Source: Mesostigma viride
Taxonomy: Eukaryota > Streptophyta > Mesostigmatophyceae > Mesostigmatales > Mesostigmataceae
DNA length: 64,000 nucleotides
Direction: 5' to 3'
NCBI GenBank assembly: GCA_009746045.1
Contig: RPFO01000715.1
Coordinates: 223,449 to 287,448, forward strand
The notes below the pieces were generated by a model. The model worked only from the letters and a program-made list of their open reading frames with translations, was not told the DNA's origin and made no database searches. The position numbers were made by a program, and so were the translations under genes. Position 1 is the first letter of the stretch. Each line of letters starts with the position of its first letter. This document shows, piece by piece, positions 23,820-36,010 of this stretch.

Positions 23820-25084
23820 ATGATCTTGGAAATATTTACGCTCACGAAGGAACAATGTGACGATGTTATCAAGTTCCTGGCCCGCCATGGCGAACTTTTC
23901 CTGCCTAGCCCTGGAGACGAGGTCACCAAGCCCGACGTACTGGGAATGGCTGCTTCAAGAACCGGAGGCGTATTTGAAGGCAGTCATCATGTGCAGCGGC
24001 TGCGCTGCGACGCCCAGGACATCACCCAGATTGGCTACGCTGGCCTCAGGAGCCTCCTGCATGAGCGCAGACGGGCAGGGCTCCACAGCAGCTGCAGCAT
24101 CCCTGCAGAGCGGCACCTCCCCCAGCACGTCCGGACTCCATCCGAGCTGCAGTGGCGGAGCATGGCTGGCGCCGATGGCTGCATGAGCTGCCAGCTCGCC
24201 GCCCTGAACGCGCCTGACGTCCCGGCACTCACTGACACTCTCTCGGCCAAGGTCAGCAATTAACATTGAAGCCAGAGTCGCACTTAAGCTCCAGCCTCAG
24301 CTTACTGCTACGCAAGAGCACATTGCCAGGCAAAGTTTCCGAGGCCACAGCCACTGTGGCCACCCGCCTTAACCAGGTGGAAGGCCGAGTCGGCCAAGGC
24401 ACCGTGAAACTTGAGGCAGTTGCTACCAAGGTAGACGCCCTGGCCACGCAGGTCCCCGAGATCACCGAGCGAACGGCCACCATCGCCGCCCAACCTCAGG
24501 CTGGTAGGGCTAGCGATGACCCCTCGACTCGCGCCTCCTAGGCTGACCTGCTCAAGAGCCAGGCATCCTCTACCACGACCGCCATCACCACCAAGCTCCA
24601 GGAGCTGGACGACATGCGCCGCGAGGCCGCTGCAGACCGCGACCGTCGCCGCTGCCGGGTCATCCTCAGGCGCTTCGACATGCAGCCGGAGGAGACCCCA
24701 GATCTCTCTTCTCGACGAGCTGAAGAAACAACTCTTGGCGTGCCGATGGAGAGCTCTGCCAGGTGCGGCACTGCAGGGCGCCTACCGCCTGCCCCATCCA
24801 CGGGCCACTTGAGGCTGGGCCCCTTCCAGTGGTCCTCACCTTGATCAGCGACATCACAGCCCGAGTTCGGTTCCTCTCGAGATCGCCGCAAGAAGCTGGT
24901 GGACACCTCCTGGTCGCTTGACGACGACCTGACGCCAGCCCAGCAGCAGCAACGCTGCGATCAGTGGCCCGACTACATCCGCCACAAGACCAACCCCGAG
25001 AAGCCCCAAGCCGGTACTGGCGGGGGGGACCTTTATGTCAACAAGAAACTGTGGTCCAAGCCCCTCCGGGCTTCCCCGGGATAG
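23820..25084 (+). pseudogene. Decayed retroelement ORF1-like sequence (tentative)
   Basis: Several short plus-strand frames follow one another with stops and frame changes. They include a stretch of hydrophobic heptads at 24340-24500 (EATATVATRLNQVEG...), a basic block near 24620-24680 (RREAAADRDRRRCRVILRRF) and a C-terminal block at 24920-25070 (DLTPAQQQQR ... GGDLYVNKKLW). The order coiled coil, basic RNA-binding region, then a 'dLTpeQr ... lyvngk' tail resembles ORF1 proteins of L1-type LINEs as I remember them. No endonuclease or reverse transcriptase follows. It sits between the inner inverted-repeat arms. Identification is by eye and weak. Confidence 0.35.
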
Positions 25085-25156
25085 AGCACTCAAGCTAGTT
25101 GTCTGGCTGGGGGCAATCGATTATGGGATAGCTTAGGCATTACAGCACTTGAAAGG

Positions 25157-25519
25157 ATATTAGCGCACAGCGTTATAGTACCTTCAATAAGCTCTGGCAC
25201 CTTGTGGTCATCAGCTTGCGCCTTATTAGCCGACGTCTTGAGCCCACCTCACATTTGTAGCATAAGCTATGCGTCAGCCTACCTATGGTATTGCACTGGT
25301 TGTATTGCACCCACAGTGTTGCGCCCCGGTATATGATGCACCATGCCGTGGAGAGAGCGCTCTGTGCATGCGGCCTGCCCACTTGCGGCAGTGAGAGAAG
25401 CTAGGGCGCCCTCCCTCCTTCTCGCTGTGTACGTATATAGGGTTGAAGGTTCCTTAACTCTGTATTGGCACCCACGTGACGCAGTCACATGTTAATTAAT
25501 TAATTAATTAATTAATTAA
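25157..25519 (-). repeat. Inner inverted repeat, right arm
   Basis: Reverse complement of 22616-22962, ending in (TTAA)n. Together the arms enclose about 2.2 kb of decayed sequence. TTAA-rich ends prevent identification of a clean target duplication. Confidence 0.9.
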
Positions 25520-25968
25520 CTAATGCCATTGTCGTCAGAAAGCAACAAACGTGAAAACGCTAGCTGCCCAAATCTGAGATTCCGCGGAACACAGAAAGTA
25601 AGAAAGCCTAGAAGCTACCAGGAAGGAATCGCCACATAGGACCTTTGGCATTATTTCGCGGCTGTGTGAGTCTCCTGATCCGAAGGCATCTCACTTAACG
25701 TTTCGAAACAGCCCAACTGCGAAAAACCTCTTTACCGGAGAGGGCTGCCAATATGTCCGATATTGCTGAATCTATAGAAGATGGCACCGAGCTCGCATGC
25801 GGGCGCTGTGGGGAAGCGCCCGCGTGTGCAAACCCGTGGGAGGCACGCCAGACAGCTCCCCTAGGGCAGCGCGAGGCTGTCTAGCTAGATGTTGTAGTTA
25901 GAATGCTGTTAGATAGATGTCGTAGGTAGCTGATGTAGATAGATTAGACTGGTAGGACTATTTGCACC

Positions 25969-26049
25969 CATCCATCCATCCATCCATCCATCCATCGGGG
26001 TTAATGCTCCGTGACTCCCCAACGGGAGCACGAGTCCAATTAATTAATT
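25969..26049 (-). repeat. Outer inverted repeat, right arm
   Basis: (CCAT)n followed by the reverse complement of the left arm at 20471-20543, ending in AATTAATTAATT. A degenerate third relative (cacggagcattaa beside TTAATTAAT) lies at about 40288-40346. Confidence 0.9.
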
Positions 26050-26236
26050 CATTGTAGAAGATGACTCACCACAAGACCTAAGTGCGCAGGAGTACTATGC
26101 ACGGAACTACGCACGGACCTACGCGATATTCTAGTATCGCCGAAGTAGGCAGGTTGACCACGGCTGGAATCTGGTTGTAATGTGACGCACAAACCTAGAG
26201 GACGTAGCCGAAACTAACTAATATCAACCGATCGTG

Positions 26237-26345
26237 CCATGTTTCCAAACGTCCAGCTCTAACTGCACACGGTGCAAACGCAAAACGAGTCGTACAGACT
26301 AGAGGACATCACTTTCAAATGTGCGCGGCGGGAACCAACATGTAA
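26237..26345 (+). repeat. Dispersed repeat shared with 37249-37335
   Basis: Shares CCAAACGTCCA, CTGCACACGGTGCAAA and CACTTTCAAATGTGCG, then GGCGGGAACCAA, in the same order as 37249-37335. Confidence 0.85.
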
Positions 26346-27797
26346 ATTTGTTTCATTTTTTAATTCAAGCAAAGAATGTTTATTCGAATTCAATGAATCC
26401 AGAATTCCTGCTCAACTATATAACTACTGCAGTTATTGCCATTACACCATCACAAGAAAGTGGAGCTACCCACAAGCAAACTATGTATTTTTTTTGGCAA
26501 AACTGTCTACTACATATGACATGTCTGTGAGGAAAAATGAGGCAACGATGTTTTACAAACTGCGGGGAAAACCCGAGAGAAGAACATTTCCCTATGGTAA
26601 GCCTATGCTTTCTCCCCTTGCTGCCCTACAGATACATCTATTAGGCTAAAGACTCGTGCTCTGCGCAAGTCCAATCAGCACGAATGCCAGTATTTCTTGG
26701 GAAACTTGCACGAGAGCTTCGGAAAGGCATCGATCTCAAGGTCAACAACGAGCCCCCCGGGTCTCCAAGCTATATATACATGGCCACCAAAACAAAATCC
26801 AAGTCCAGCAGTGCTTGTTGACACCCCCCCATGTGGAGGGCGCACGAAGCAAACGCCTGCGATGCACCAGCAGCACCCAGGACGCCAATGGTCATAGAAT
26901 TTTGCCCAGGGACGCGAGAAGTAAAAGGGGGGCTGGTCAGATGGTCAGGTATGGCATTCGAGGGCAGCAGCCAGATGGCGCTGATGCCGCTGGCCATGTG
27001 ACTGACATGCCCACAACGCCCTGGATGATATTGCATTGCCTGTCCACGCCCCACCCCGCCAAAGACACAACAGGAACCCTTGCAGACATCCCGTCCGCCT
27101 TTCTGCGGCGCCGGTCCACTTTTGGACACTCGGGCAGCGAACGCCTCCAAGGCATGCCCCAGCCACACCGCCCGGGCACGAGGGCTGGGTGAGAAACCCG
27201 CCTGGGTGGTTCGCCTGGCTGGTCCATGCCAACCTGGAAAGCATGGCAGCCGGACGATACAGCAGAATCGAAGGAGGGCTGCCCCCCCACTGCTCCACCA
27301 TGGCCCAGCATACCCACGCATCGCATAAAGCTACTGTTACATTTCCACGGGCCATCCGTGGACCCTGGTGCCGGCAGCAGGGTGGCCGCACTGTCTGCAC
27401 TCAAACGCCAAGACATCGCTGGCAAACATTCATGCCAAACGATGGCATGTCCATGCCAAACATCTTACCATTCTATGAGCTCCCACTGGCAGCAGGGCCA
27501 TGCAGGGGGTGGGCCGCGCCCAAGTGAGGCCGAGTGGTTTTCTAAAGAACGCGGTTGAGAACAATGCTCCATTACGTTTACCAGCGGGCGACAACCCTCT
27601 TGAAAAGGTCGCTGTGCATGACCTGGTTGACAAAGGCAGCACAAACGGGACAGCTCCCGGCCCCATGGTGCGCCCCACGTGACAGCGCGCGACCCATTCA
27701 ACGCCGCGTTCTCATCACGTTGACCAAAAGCAATCCAGCTCTGCTCAAACGTATCATCAGTAGGAGAGGAGTAAGAACATTCCTCTCCACCGCTCGT
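26346..27797. other. Gene-free interval upstream of the CCT gene's 3' end
   Basis: Overlapping ORFs of 60-180 codons on both strands (for example 26656-27192 plus and 26770-27321 minus) have no domain I recognise and no splice continuity. I regard them as chance frames in GC-rich sequence. Confidence 0.4.
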
Positions 27798-30700
27798 TCA
27801 CGCCCACATGATACGGTCCTGCCCCAGCGACGCATCCTCGTTTAAGCTGGCGCCCGAGAGGCCCAACCCCCTCCCCGCCGACACCACCCCACCGCCCCCA
27901 GAGAACTCCCCGCCCCCCCCCTCGGCATCGTCCACAATGTCTTCGTCATCGCCATGGTCCAGCGACGCGTCCTCATCCAACCGGTCCAGGTGCTCCTCCT
28001 CATGCTCCTCATCATGGTCGGCGTCATGCTCCGCGTCGTGCTCGCCGCCAACCTTGGCGAAGCGGCCCTTGATGCGGCAACGGCGCTCGGCGCGGCGCTG
28101 GCGCGAGGCGTAGCGGATCGTCTTCTCAAAGCTGTGGAGCGGTGGGTAGGTGGATGGTTGAGGATGGGGGGGGGGGGGGGGAAAGAGCAGGGAGGGACAA
28201 GGGAGGGAGGGACAAGGGGCGGGAAAAGGGAAAGGGGACAGCGCATAAGGTGACATGTCATTACAGGACATGAACGTGGTCTGGACAGGGATAAGACAGA
28301 AGCTTAATTCTGGTCAGGGAACAATAGCCTGAGATCAGTAGCCGCCCCGCGGCCAACAGGTTTGCACGTTGCTAGTTCACAGTACAGTCTGAGGGAACGG
28401 CAGCTTATCGACACTCCTTTCAACTCATCACCGCTGTAACTTGATGAACAACCTCGCCAAGAGAACGGTGCTACATCCGCAACGCTCACTAAAGGCAGAC
28501 CACCGATGACTCCCCAGCAAACTACACACGACTTGTTAAGTCCTGCCCCGTTCCCCTCACTCACTTGCGCGTCATCCGCTTCCGCTTGTACCGGCTCATC
28601 GCGCCCTCCCTGGCGAGCCCCACCAGCGGGCCCGCGACAGCCCCCTCCTCGCCCCCCGACTTCCCACCCGCATCCCCACCCCCCTCGTTGCCGCCGCCAA
28701 ACGGGCCATGCCCGCCCTTGCGGCCTTCCGCCCTGCTCGCCACCTCTGCCACCTCCTGCATGTGCGTCCGGCGCGGGTGCGGCGGCGCCGCAATCGCCGC
28801 CATCCCGATGCCCAAGTGCGGCCCATCCGCCATCGCCAGTTCCGACACCGTGCGCGGCCCGACCACAGCCCCCATGGGCACAAACACGCGCGCGGGGAGG
28901 CCCCCCATCGGGACCATCGGAGGCATTGCACCCGGTCCGGCCACCATGCGGCCACCAGGGCCATCCTCGCCCACCACCGGGCAGCACTCCCCTGCGCCCG
29001 GCATCCTCACGGGAAGCGCCTTGGGGACCATGCTCCGGTAGTGCACGCTGTGGGGGCCAGCGACCGGGCCCACCGCGTCGGCACTACTGGCGACCGCACC
29101 GTACGGCATCACGGGCGGCCGGCCCGCCATGCCCATGTTCATGCCCATCCCAGCCATGCCCATCCCGGCCGCCAATGGGTTCATTGCCCCCATGACCATC
29201 CCCAGGGATGGGTTCAGGGGAATCACTGGCATCCCGGGCAACATAGACTGCCGCTGCTGCTGCTGGTGAAGGTGGATGCGCTGCATCAGGTCCGTGTCGC
29301 CTGAGCTGTTGGAAGAGATAGAAGACCCGCGCGGTAACCGCGACATGGCCTGCGCCTGTGCCTGTGCTTGCTGCTGCTGCGCCAGCAAGTGCCGCATCTG
29401 GCTCTGTTGGGCAGTCGCAGCCGCACTAGCCGCCATCCTCTGCTGCTGCTGTTGTTGTTGTTGCTGCTGCTGCTTGAGGTGCAGGCTCTCCTGCTGCTCT
29501 AACTCCTGCAGCTGCATCATCGGCATGCCCCGAGTGGATGGCTGCGGTGGACCCTGCCGCTGCTGCTGCGGCTGCTGCATGAGGTACTTGACGCGCGGGT
29601 GCTGTGCCTGCGGCTGCGGCTGTGCCTGCTGCTGTTGTTGCTGCATGCCCGGCGGTGCCTGTGTCGCCTGCGACGGCGCCGACGCCTCCGAGCCTCCGCC
29701 GCAGACGGTCGACTCGCCTTGCTGCTCCAGGTCCATCATGGTGCTGCAGCCCTCGCTGCCCATGCCCCCACCCTGGCTCTCCATCTGCGACGCCTGCGCG
29801 TCCGTCCGGTAGATCATGACCAGGTCATTGAGCGACGACATGCCCCGGCCGACGCGGCTGCGCGGCAACTCCTCCAAGTCGCCACTCGAGATTGGCGCCA
29901 TCGTGTTGCCCGTGGCACCCACGTCACCACCGCAACCCGCCGGCAAGAACCGCAGGCCGCCGCCACCACCACCGTTCCCCCCCGCCCCTCCACTGTTTGT
30001 GAGGGTACTGGAGGTCTCCATGACTCGGCCCAGCTGCGCCCCGCTGCGCTGCAGGGGCTGGCCCAGGGAGGCGCGCCGGTCTCGCATGGGGGAGGCATCA
30101 GCGGTGTTGTCAGAGTCAAGCTTGTTGGCGCGCCCGTCCGTCATGCCACCACCGGCCATGTTGCGTGAGTCCTCCTCCTCCTCGTCGGCCTGCGGGGGTT
30201 TAAGGGGGGACGGAAGGGGGAAAGGCGCAAAGAAGCAAGAAAAGGAGTAAGGAAAAGTTTTGGCAGAACCATTTGTCAAGGCCACAACGCCTTGTGCATG
30301 TGACGTACACACAGACACACACAGGGGCAGTCACACGACCAGCATCCGCTTCAGCAAGGCAACCCGCACCCACAACTGTCAACTCTGCAAATGAAGCACA
30401 TTGCACACGACACACGCCGCCCAACCAAATTCACCCTAGCTCGCTCCCGCACATGGCGATTCCCGCAGAACAACAACATTCCTAATCGGCATCATCAAGC
30501 ACCAGACGACACATAATGAGCCCAGCACAAGCGCACCTGGCAATTCTCACGGTAGAACATGAACAGGCTGGTCAGCGCCGAGACGCTGTCACAAGGGGTA
30601 GACGGCTCTGCTGGCGCCGCCACCACACGCCCAATGCCGTCGCTGCTGCCACCGCCCAACTCCCTCTCCCTCTCCACCATGACACCGCCCAGGGACCCTG

Positions 30701-32506
30701 CTGAGCCCCGCCGCTGCTGCTGCGCGTCACTGCCCGACTGGAGCAACCCCCCGCCAGGCTTGTTGTCGATGGCGACGTTCCTGTTGCTGCCATTGTTGCT
30801 GCCTCCGCCGACGCTGCTGTTGCTGTTGTTGGTGCTGTTGGTGTTCTTGAGCATGCTGCGGGCGGTGCCGTCCGCCAGAGCCATCGAGGGCGCGCCGGCC
30901 ATGCCCGACGGCTCCACGAGCATGTCGCTGAGGTCACGATCGCACGCGCGCGAATCCACGGTGCTGGACGAAAGCCGTCGGTCGCCCGACCCCTCCAGCA
31001 CGCCCTGCAAATGGGCGCTCCCGCTGAGCATCACGGGGCCTGCCCTGCGGCTGCCGCCGCCGTTGTTGCATCCACTGTTGCCCCTCGCGCTTCCTCCCAT
31101 CCCGCGGTCCATCAACGCGGTCCTGCCGAGTGAGGAAGACGCCAGCTGGCGCCCCATGCGCGCCACGGACATCTGGGAGGGGTCCACGGGCCTGTAGTTC
31201 CCATACCCACTGGGGCCATAATTTGCGTTTCCATTGTTCGCATTGCTGCTGCTGCCATTCGCATGAGGCCCGCCCGTTGACATCATCGTTGCGGGCGGCG
31301 ACGCGCATGATGACGCGTGCATGCGCAGGAGCGGGTTGCCCGTGACGGAGGATGGCGGTGCCGGTGGCGGCTGCCAGTTCAAGAAAGCGTACATGTCCCC
31401 AGTGGCGTCGCGCGCGTTGGGGACACCCCCGTCCCTCGTGGCATTATTTTTGATGTTGCTGCTGGTGGTCACAACGCCGCCCATGCAGGGGGACAGCGGG
31501 GCGTTGCCTCCGCCGCCGCCGTTGTTGTTGTGGTTGTGGTTGTCGCCGCCGTTGTTGTTGTTGTTGTCGCTGCTGGGGGCACCGTTGCCGAGCATGTCGT
31601 CGAGGGGGTGGCACGCGCCCCGTCCCTGCTGGGACATGCGGATGGGCTGCGGTGGCACACCCAGGCTGCCCTTGTCCTGCGAGGACGGCTGGCCGAGAAG
31701 GATGTCCTCCATGCATGGCTCCCATAACTGCACGGTAGCGGAAGCAGCAAAAGAAGCAACAGAAAGGGAGAGCACAAGAAGGAAGAGGGACAAAAGTTTA
31801 GCCTTCCCTACCCGGTAGGAGAGGGTGAGAAGCAACAGGAGAGGACAGGGGGAAAAAAAAAGGGCAAACCAAAAAGTGACCAGGTGAGAGACGTGGGATG
31901 GACACAGAACCCAAAACAGGAAGGACGAGGAGGGGATTCCGGCCGTAGCGGAGGTCTAAAAAAGGGGTAAGCATGCAGGGAACGATGGGCAACAGAGGGA
32001 CGCGGCGCAGGTTGCAAACGGAAACAGTTCAAGTAGAGAGGGCGCAGAGGAATAAGGAGGACGAGATACGGTTCTATGTACGACGCACATCATGGTACGT
32101 AAGCAGGGGAGGTGTGCAACCAAGGGGAACTCGTTATCGTCTCGTGAACACGGACCACGGAGGGTTGCTGTCCATGTCCACTGGTAGGGTAATCCTCTTA
32201 TCATGATGAGCCGTGGTGCATGGCTACGGAAGGCCACCAATGCCGGCTCAAAGGGCAGCACGCCAGGTGCGCTAGGAGGAGCGCACACTGTAAGGGGTAG
32301 AGGGGTTGTGCTACCACAGGGAGCGCGCGTGCTGCACTATGGGCTGGGATGGATCCCTGGGAGACGAGATATTAGGCTTATAGAGGGAACGTAGAGGGAC
32401 CATGCGGCCGTTGTAAAGGGATAGGAAGCACGAAGACGTGTGTGTGGCGCAGAGAATGCACGGACGGAGGGTGGAGCAGCTCCTTGGAGGGGGAGACCCA
32501 CACGTA

Positions 32507-32585
<79 letters not shown>

Positions 32586-32784
32586 AGGGAGGGAGGGAGG
32601 GAGGGAGGGAGGGAGGGAGGGAGGGAGGGAGGGAGGGAGGGAGGGAGGAGGGAGGGAGGGAGGGAGGGAGGGAGGGAGGGAGGAGGGAGGGAGGGAGGGA
32701 GGGAGGGAGGGAGGGAGGGAGGGAGGGAGGGAGGGAGGGAGGAGGGAGGGAGAGGGAGAGGGAGAGGGAGAGAGGGAGAGGGAG

Positions 32785-32860
<76 letters not shown>

Positions 32861-33699
32861 AAAATTAACGCCGCAGACCCGGCCACCAGCAGTGTGCACA
32901 TCAGAAAGAGCATATGAATGCCATACTTGAGAGCAGCAAACCTCTTACGTACTTCGCTAGACCGAAGACAGGCGGAATCGGTGCTGTCCCACACGAGCCG
33001 GTGACGAAGGTCAGATGACCGCCTGTCATCCTGGTAGATTGGCGGGGGAAGCAGCCGTGAAGAAACACGAAGTCACTACGGGTAGGCACTCTGCACGCAA
33101 ACGGAAAGCTGCCTACGAATGCACGTGCCAATCAACGATCAATGCTCGAAACAAATGACAATCCAAGCGACCACCCGAGAAAGTTTACTAACCATATCCG
33201 AATTACACACTGTCGACTCGTCTGCGCCACACTCGCCCCAACTCCGACCATGGTCCGCGGAGGACAGCGACACCGACGCCATGGAGACGGAGGCATCACC
33301 AGGCGCCTGCCTTGGTAACAACGTAGAAACGGCGGACCTAACCAATCCTGTCGAGCCCTTCTGCGGAGCTCCATTATGGCTTGTTGGCACATCAGAGACA
33401 GGATCCCACCGCACTCGCTGGTGCAAGGGATTCCGACTTTGTAAACCATCTGCTGTCCCGTAGTTAATCAAGTTTTCGGCCGGCCCACCACCGGAATGTA
33501 GCTGATACGTTCTAGTGCTGCCCCCGGTGAAATCAATCGCATCGTACCCCCCCGCCGACCTTCCAACCCCCCCGCCGCCCGAACAGCCTTTCCGACTAAT
33601 CGGGAAGGGGTAATCTGTTGCCGTAAGTGGCGGTCCTGGACGAGACCCATCCCGGAGACCGCCCATATCCAACTCGCACCTCCACCCAACGTCCTCCAT
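27798..33699 (-). CDS. CCT-domain (CONSTANS-type) transcriptional regulator
   Basis: Four exons on the minus strand: 33699-33193, 31727-30537, 30189-28565 and 28131-27798. Phases 0, 0, 2 join without stops, giving about 1,218 residues. The only domain is a C-terminal CCT motif at about residues 1093-1134. Its first part, REGAMSRYKRKRMTR, is in exon 3 and NFEKTIRYASR...RCRIKGRFAK is in exon 4; the intron splits the Asn codon. The FEKTIRYASR / RIKGRFAK wording is closest to CONSTANS-type CCT domains, which act in nuclear import and in binding NF-Y and DNA. I see no B-box and no response-regulator receiver domain in the exons found. The body is low complexity: Asn/Gly/Ser-rich in exon 2, Met/Pro/Gln-rich with an 11-Gln run in exon 3. 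An acidic His/Asp/Glu tail follows the CCT. Such proteins often act in light or circadian control; that role is inferred here. Intron 1 (1,465 nt) could hide another small exon. Confidence 0.85.
28160..28255. repeat. G-rich low-complexity tract in the CCT-gene last intron
   Basis: A 14-G run and GGGAGGGA units lie about 30-120 bp upstream (in transcript sense) of the last-exon acceptor. On the transcript it is C-rich and forms the polypyrimidine region. Confidence 0.8.
32511..32862. repeat. (AC)n-(GA)n-(GGGA)n compound microsatellite in CCT-gene intron 1
   Basis: About 350 bp: CA dinucleotides, GA dinucleotides, ~40 GGGA tetramers with GGA interruptions, then GA again. On the transcript strand it is polypyrimidine. 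Three overlapping frames of 140-230 codons here are artefacts. Confidence 0.95.
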
Positions 33700-34328
33700 A
33701 ATTTCCAGGATTATTCTACCTTCCCAACATTAGCAGGCCTTTTTCTCTGGCAACGCGTATCAGAAAAGCTCTTGCCTGTGTTACTTTCCGACCTCCTTTT
33801 CACATTCGTTTTCTTCCAAGCCGCTCATTACGTGTCTATGGGCGCCCGGCACAGAGGGCGAATCTACTTTTTGCTGCCGTGTTTTGCGAAGAGCGTAAAA
33901 AGCTGACAAGCTGAATCGGAAAAGTACCGGCAAACTAGTCGAATCAGAAACGGACGATAGATGATTCCATGTTGAGCATATCCCCCTTGTCACAAAAGGG
34001 CCAAAAATGAAAAAGCGCAGAATAAGTAGTCAACTACTGGTAGCTACTATTAAAATATCTTGACAGTTACAAGTCCCTTTACAACTTGTAATCTTTTCGA
34101 ATCCCGTTCAGCCATCTACTCGAAACTCCGTCGTCTATTTCGGAAACCGCATTGCAGGGTCGTCCAGGCCTTTGCGGATGACCGTTGTCGCATCTTTCGG
34201 GGAAATGGGTATATTTTTTTTATCCAATTATGGACCAGAGAGGTGAGAGGGGAAAAGAGTATCAGCGAATCCTAAATGAAGTGTTGTCGCATCTCAACGA
34301 CACGATCCTGCACGGATCGCTGTGTCGG
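33700..34328. other. Upstream region of the CCT gene
   Basis: This holds the presumed promoter of the CCT gene (start codon at 33699-33697, minus strand). I see no TATA box or other element that I can support, and no second gene. Confidence 0.35.
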
Positions 34329-34377
34329 AGTTAGTTAGTTAGTTAGTTGAATCCCACGCCGCACATGGGCAGCAGAG
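34329..34377 (-). mobile_element. LINE-like 3' tail with (TAAC)n
   Basis: Minus strand: CTCTGCTGCCCATGTGCGGC, GTGGGATTCAAC, then (TAAC)n (four GTTA units at 34329-34348 on the plus strand). Same 3' end as at 20984-21008. Here the tail unit is four bases instead of three. No target duplication found. Confidence 0.65.
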
Positions 34378-34569
34378 TTGTGAAGAGAACGGATCGCACG
34401 TGCCAGAGTACCAAATCGCTACAGTTCGCGGCGGCGACCGCCGTACTAGCCTACAGCTGGCATGTCCTTTCGGGTACAGGAGAACAGAAACGGCGCGGCG
34501 CAAGCAGACCACGCACGTCGCACATTTCTAGAGAGTTTTAAATCAGTTTTTGCATCAGTCTCAGTTTTT

Positions 34570-35025
34570 GCATAAGCTTTGTTATCTCGGTCTACGACAA
34601 ACAAACGATGCAAGAATTCAACAAGAATGTTGAGGTCTCGAGGACATCGACACGATAACAAAGAGTCAAAGACGGGAACGACGATGCAACTGACTAAGAA
34701 CAACACCCGCCATATTTCGCTGTGTGGGAAAGGAGAATGTGAATATCGGGGTCGCGAATAAATGAAATTCGGTGGTATTTAGGATCCCGCCTTGCGCGTA
34801 TGATCATGGATAGCCGCACGCCAACCCTTCTTGTTATGTGTAATGTTTAAATCGAGGTAATTGTAATATCCTCAGACGTGAGCTCTTTAATGTGCGGAGG
34901 GACGCTTGCGGGTAGGTACCAGGCAGCCGGACCAGTCGTGATCTACAATTGGGTTGCAAAATCAGGGTTGTCGAAAGCAATGACATCATGAATGTATCGA
35001 TATCAAAATCGGGTTGGGGCATGAT
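34570..35025 (-). pseudogene. Decayed 3' fragment of the Penelope-like RT
   Basis: Aligns with 37572-37980 in the same orientation, for example GTGTGGGAAAGGAGA, TAGCCGCACGCCAACCCTTC against TAGCCGTACGCCAGCCCTTC, and ATCAGGGTTGTCGAAAGC. Indels and stops break the frame throughout. Only the C-terminal part of the RT is represented, as expected for a 5'-truncated retrocopy. Confidence 0.8.
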
Positions 35026-35144
35026 GAAGACGATAATCGTCTGTCTGTTTAAACTTTCGTATAATTATTTTTCTAATGAGCCGATCAGCATAGTACCCCG
35101 TGGCCGCATGCCGATGCGCATGACACGCAAGTACTTACTTACGC

Positions 35145-35200
35145 ACCTTGTGGCCTGCCCACTTAGTGTGGCGGTGAGAGAAGCTAGGGCGTCCTCCGGA
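35145..35200 (-). repeat. Fragment of the inner inverted-repeat family
   Basis: CACCTTGTGGCCTGCCCACTT, then GTGAGAGAAGCTAGGGCG, matching parts of 25157-25519 (same strand order). A degraded solo copy. Confidence 0.7.
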
Positions 35201-35956
35201 ATTTTGGGCCGGTACTTACTGCCCGTGTTGGGTCAGACGTACGCAAAGTCAGAAACTCAGGGGGGGGAACCGACGTCAGATACCCGGGGGGTGGAATCCG
35301 ACGCCGAAACCGACGTCCAGTGAGGGTTCATTGTAACAGAGTATCTACCAATGATGAAATTCTAATGTCGGTTGCCATGCCAACTTAGACGCATAGTATG
35401 GTTCAGTTCTTATACGGTTCAGCTGACCGGATGACTTGTATGCGTTCATGACTTTGCAGCTCCAGGCCCACGCGTCCGCTTCGCCGTCGGCGGCGTCGGA
35501 TTCGTGTCGGGAGCTCAAGGCCGCGAAACGGCGTCGCGACGCGTCGGAAACGTCGGAGGGTGCCGTCGGACCCAACACGGCTTACTGCGGAACTTTGATC
35601 CGACCAGGTTGTCGCCAGTTCTAAAATTGTCAAAATTGTCACTTAATTCACGCCGGCGGACTACCTACTGACCACCTGCGGACTGCTTGACGCGGTGTCG
35701 CTGGGCGACATGTTCTGTAACTTACCAAACTCGCCCCCAGATGCCGCCGCGCCATTTGTCACTTCTTTTCGTACATGGCCGGCTCGCGTTGGGTTCATCG
35801 ACGACCATCGACGCTTATCGACGGTGCAATCCGGCGGGGGAGAATAAGTTCGCGACAGCGTAGTGCGACTCAAAGGCTCTTTTCCATGTACACCCCCCCT
35901 TTGACGTTTAAGATTCTCAGGTTGAAGATCTTGAGACCCTGGATTTTGAAAAATTT
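35201..35956. other. Repeat-region spacer
   Basis: Only chance frames under 80 codons; nothing identified. Confidence 0.35.
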
Positions 35957-36010
35957 TGCTTAACCCGTGTTTTTTTAATTAGAACGCGATATATCGCGTT
36001 GTAAGCTTTT
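35957..36010 (+). repeat. Palindrome-bearing inverted repeat, left copy
   Basis: CTTAACCCGTGTTTTTTTAA, then AACGCGATATATCGCGTT (a perfect palindrome) and a following partial AACGCGT. The reverse complement of the whole block, with GT instead of AT at the palindrome centre, is at 39201-39239. Confidence 0.85.

Noticed and set aside
28506-31818. Many plus-strand ORFs of 100-230 codons opposite the CCT gene
   Set aside because: Shadows of GC-rich, low-complexity exons; the minus strand has consistent phases, splice sites and a real domain.
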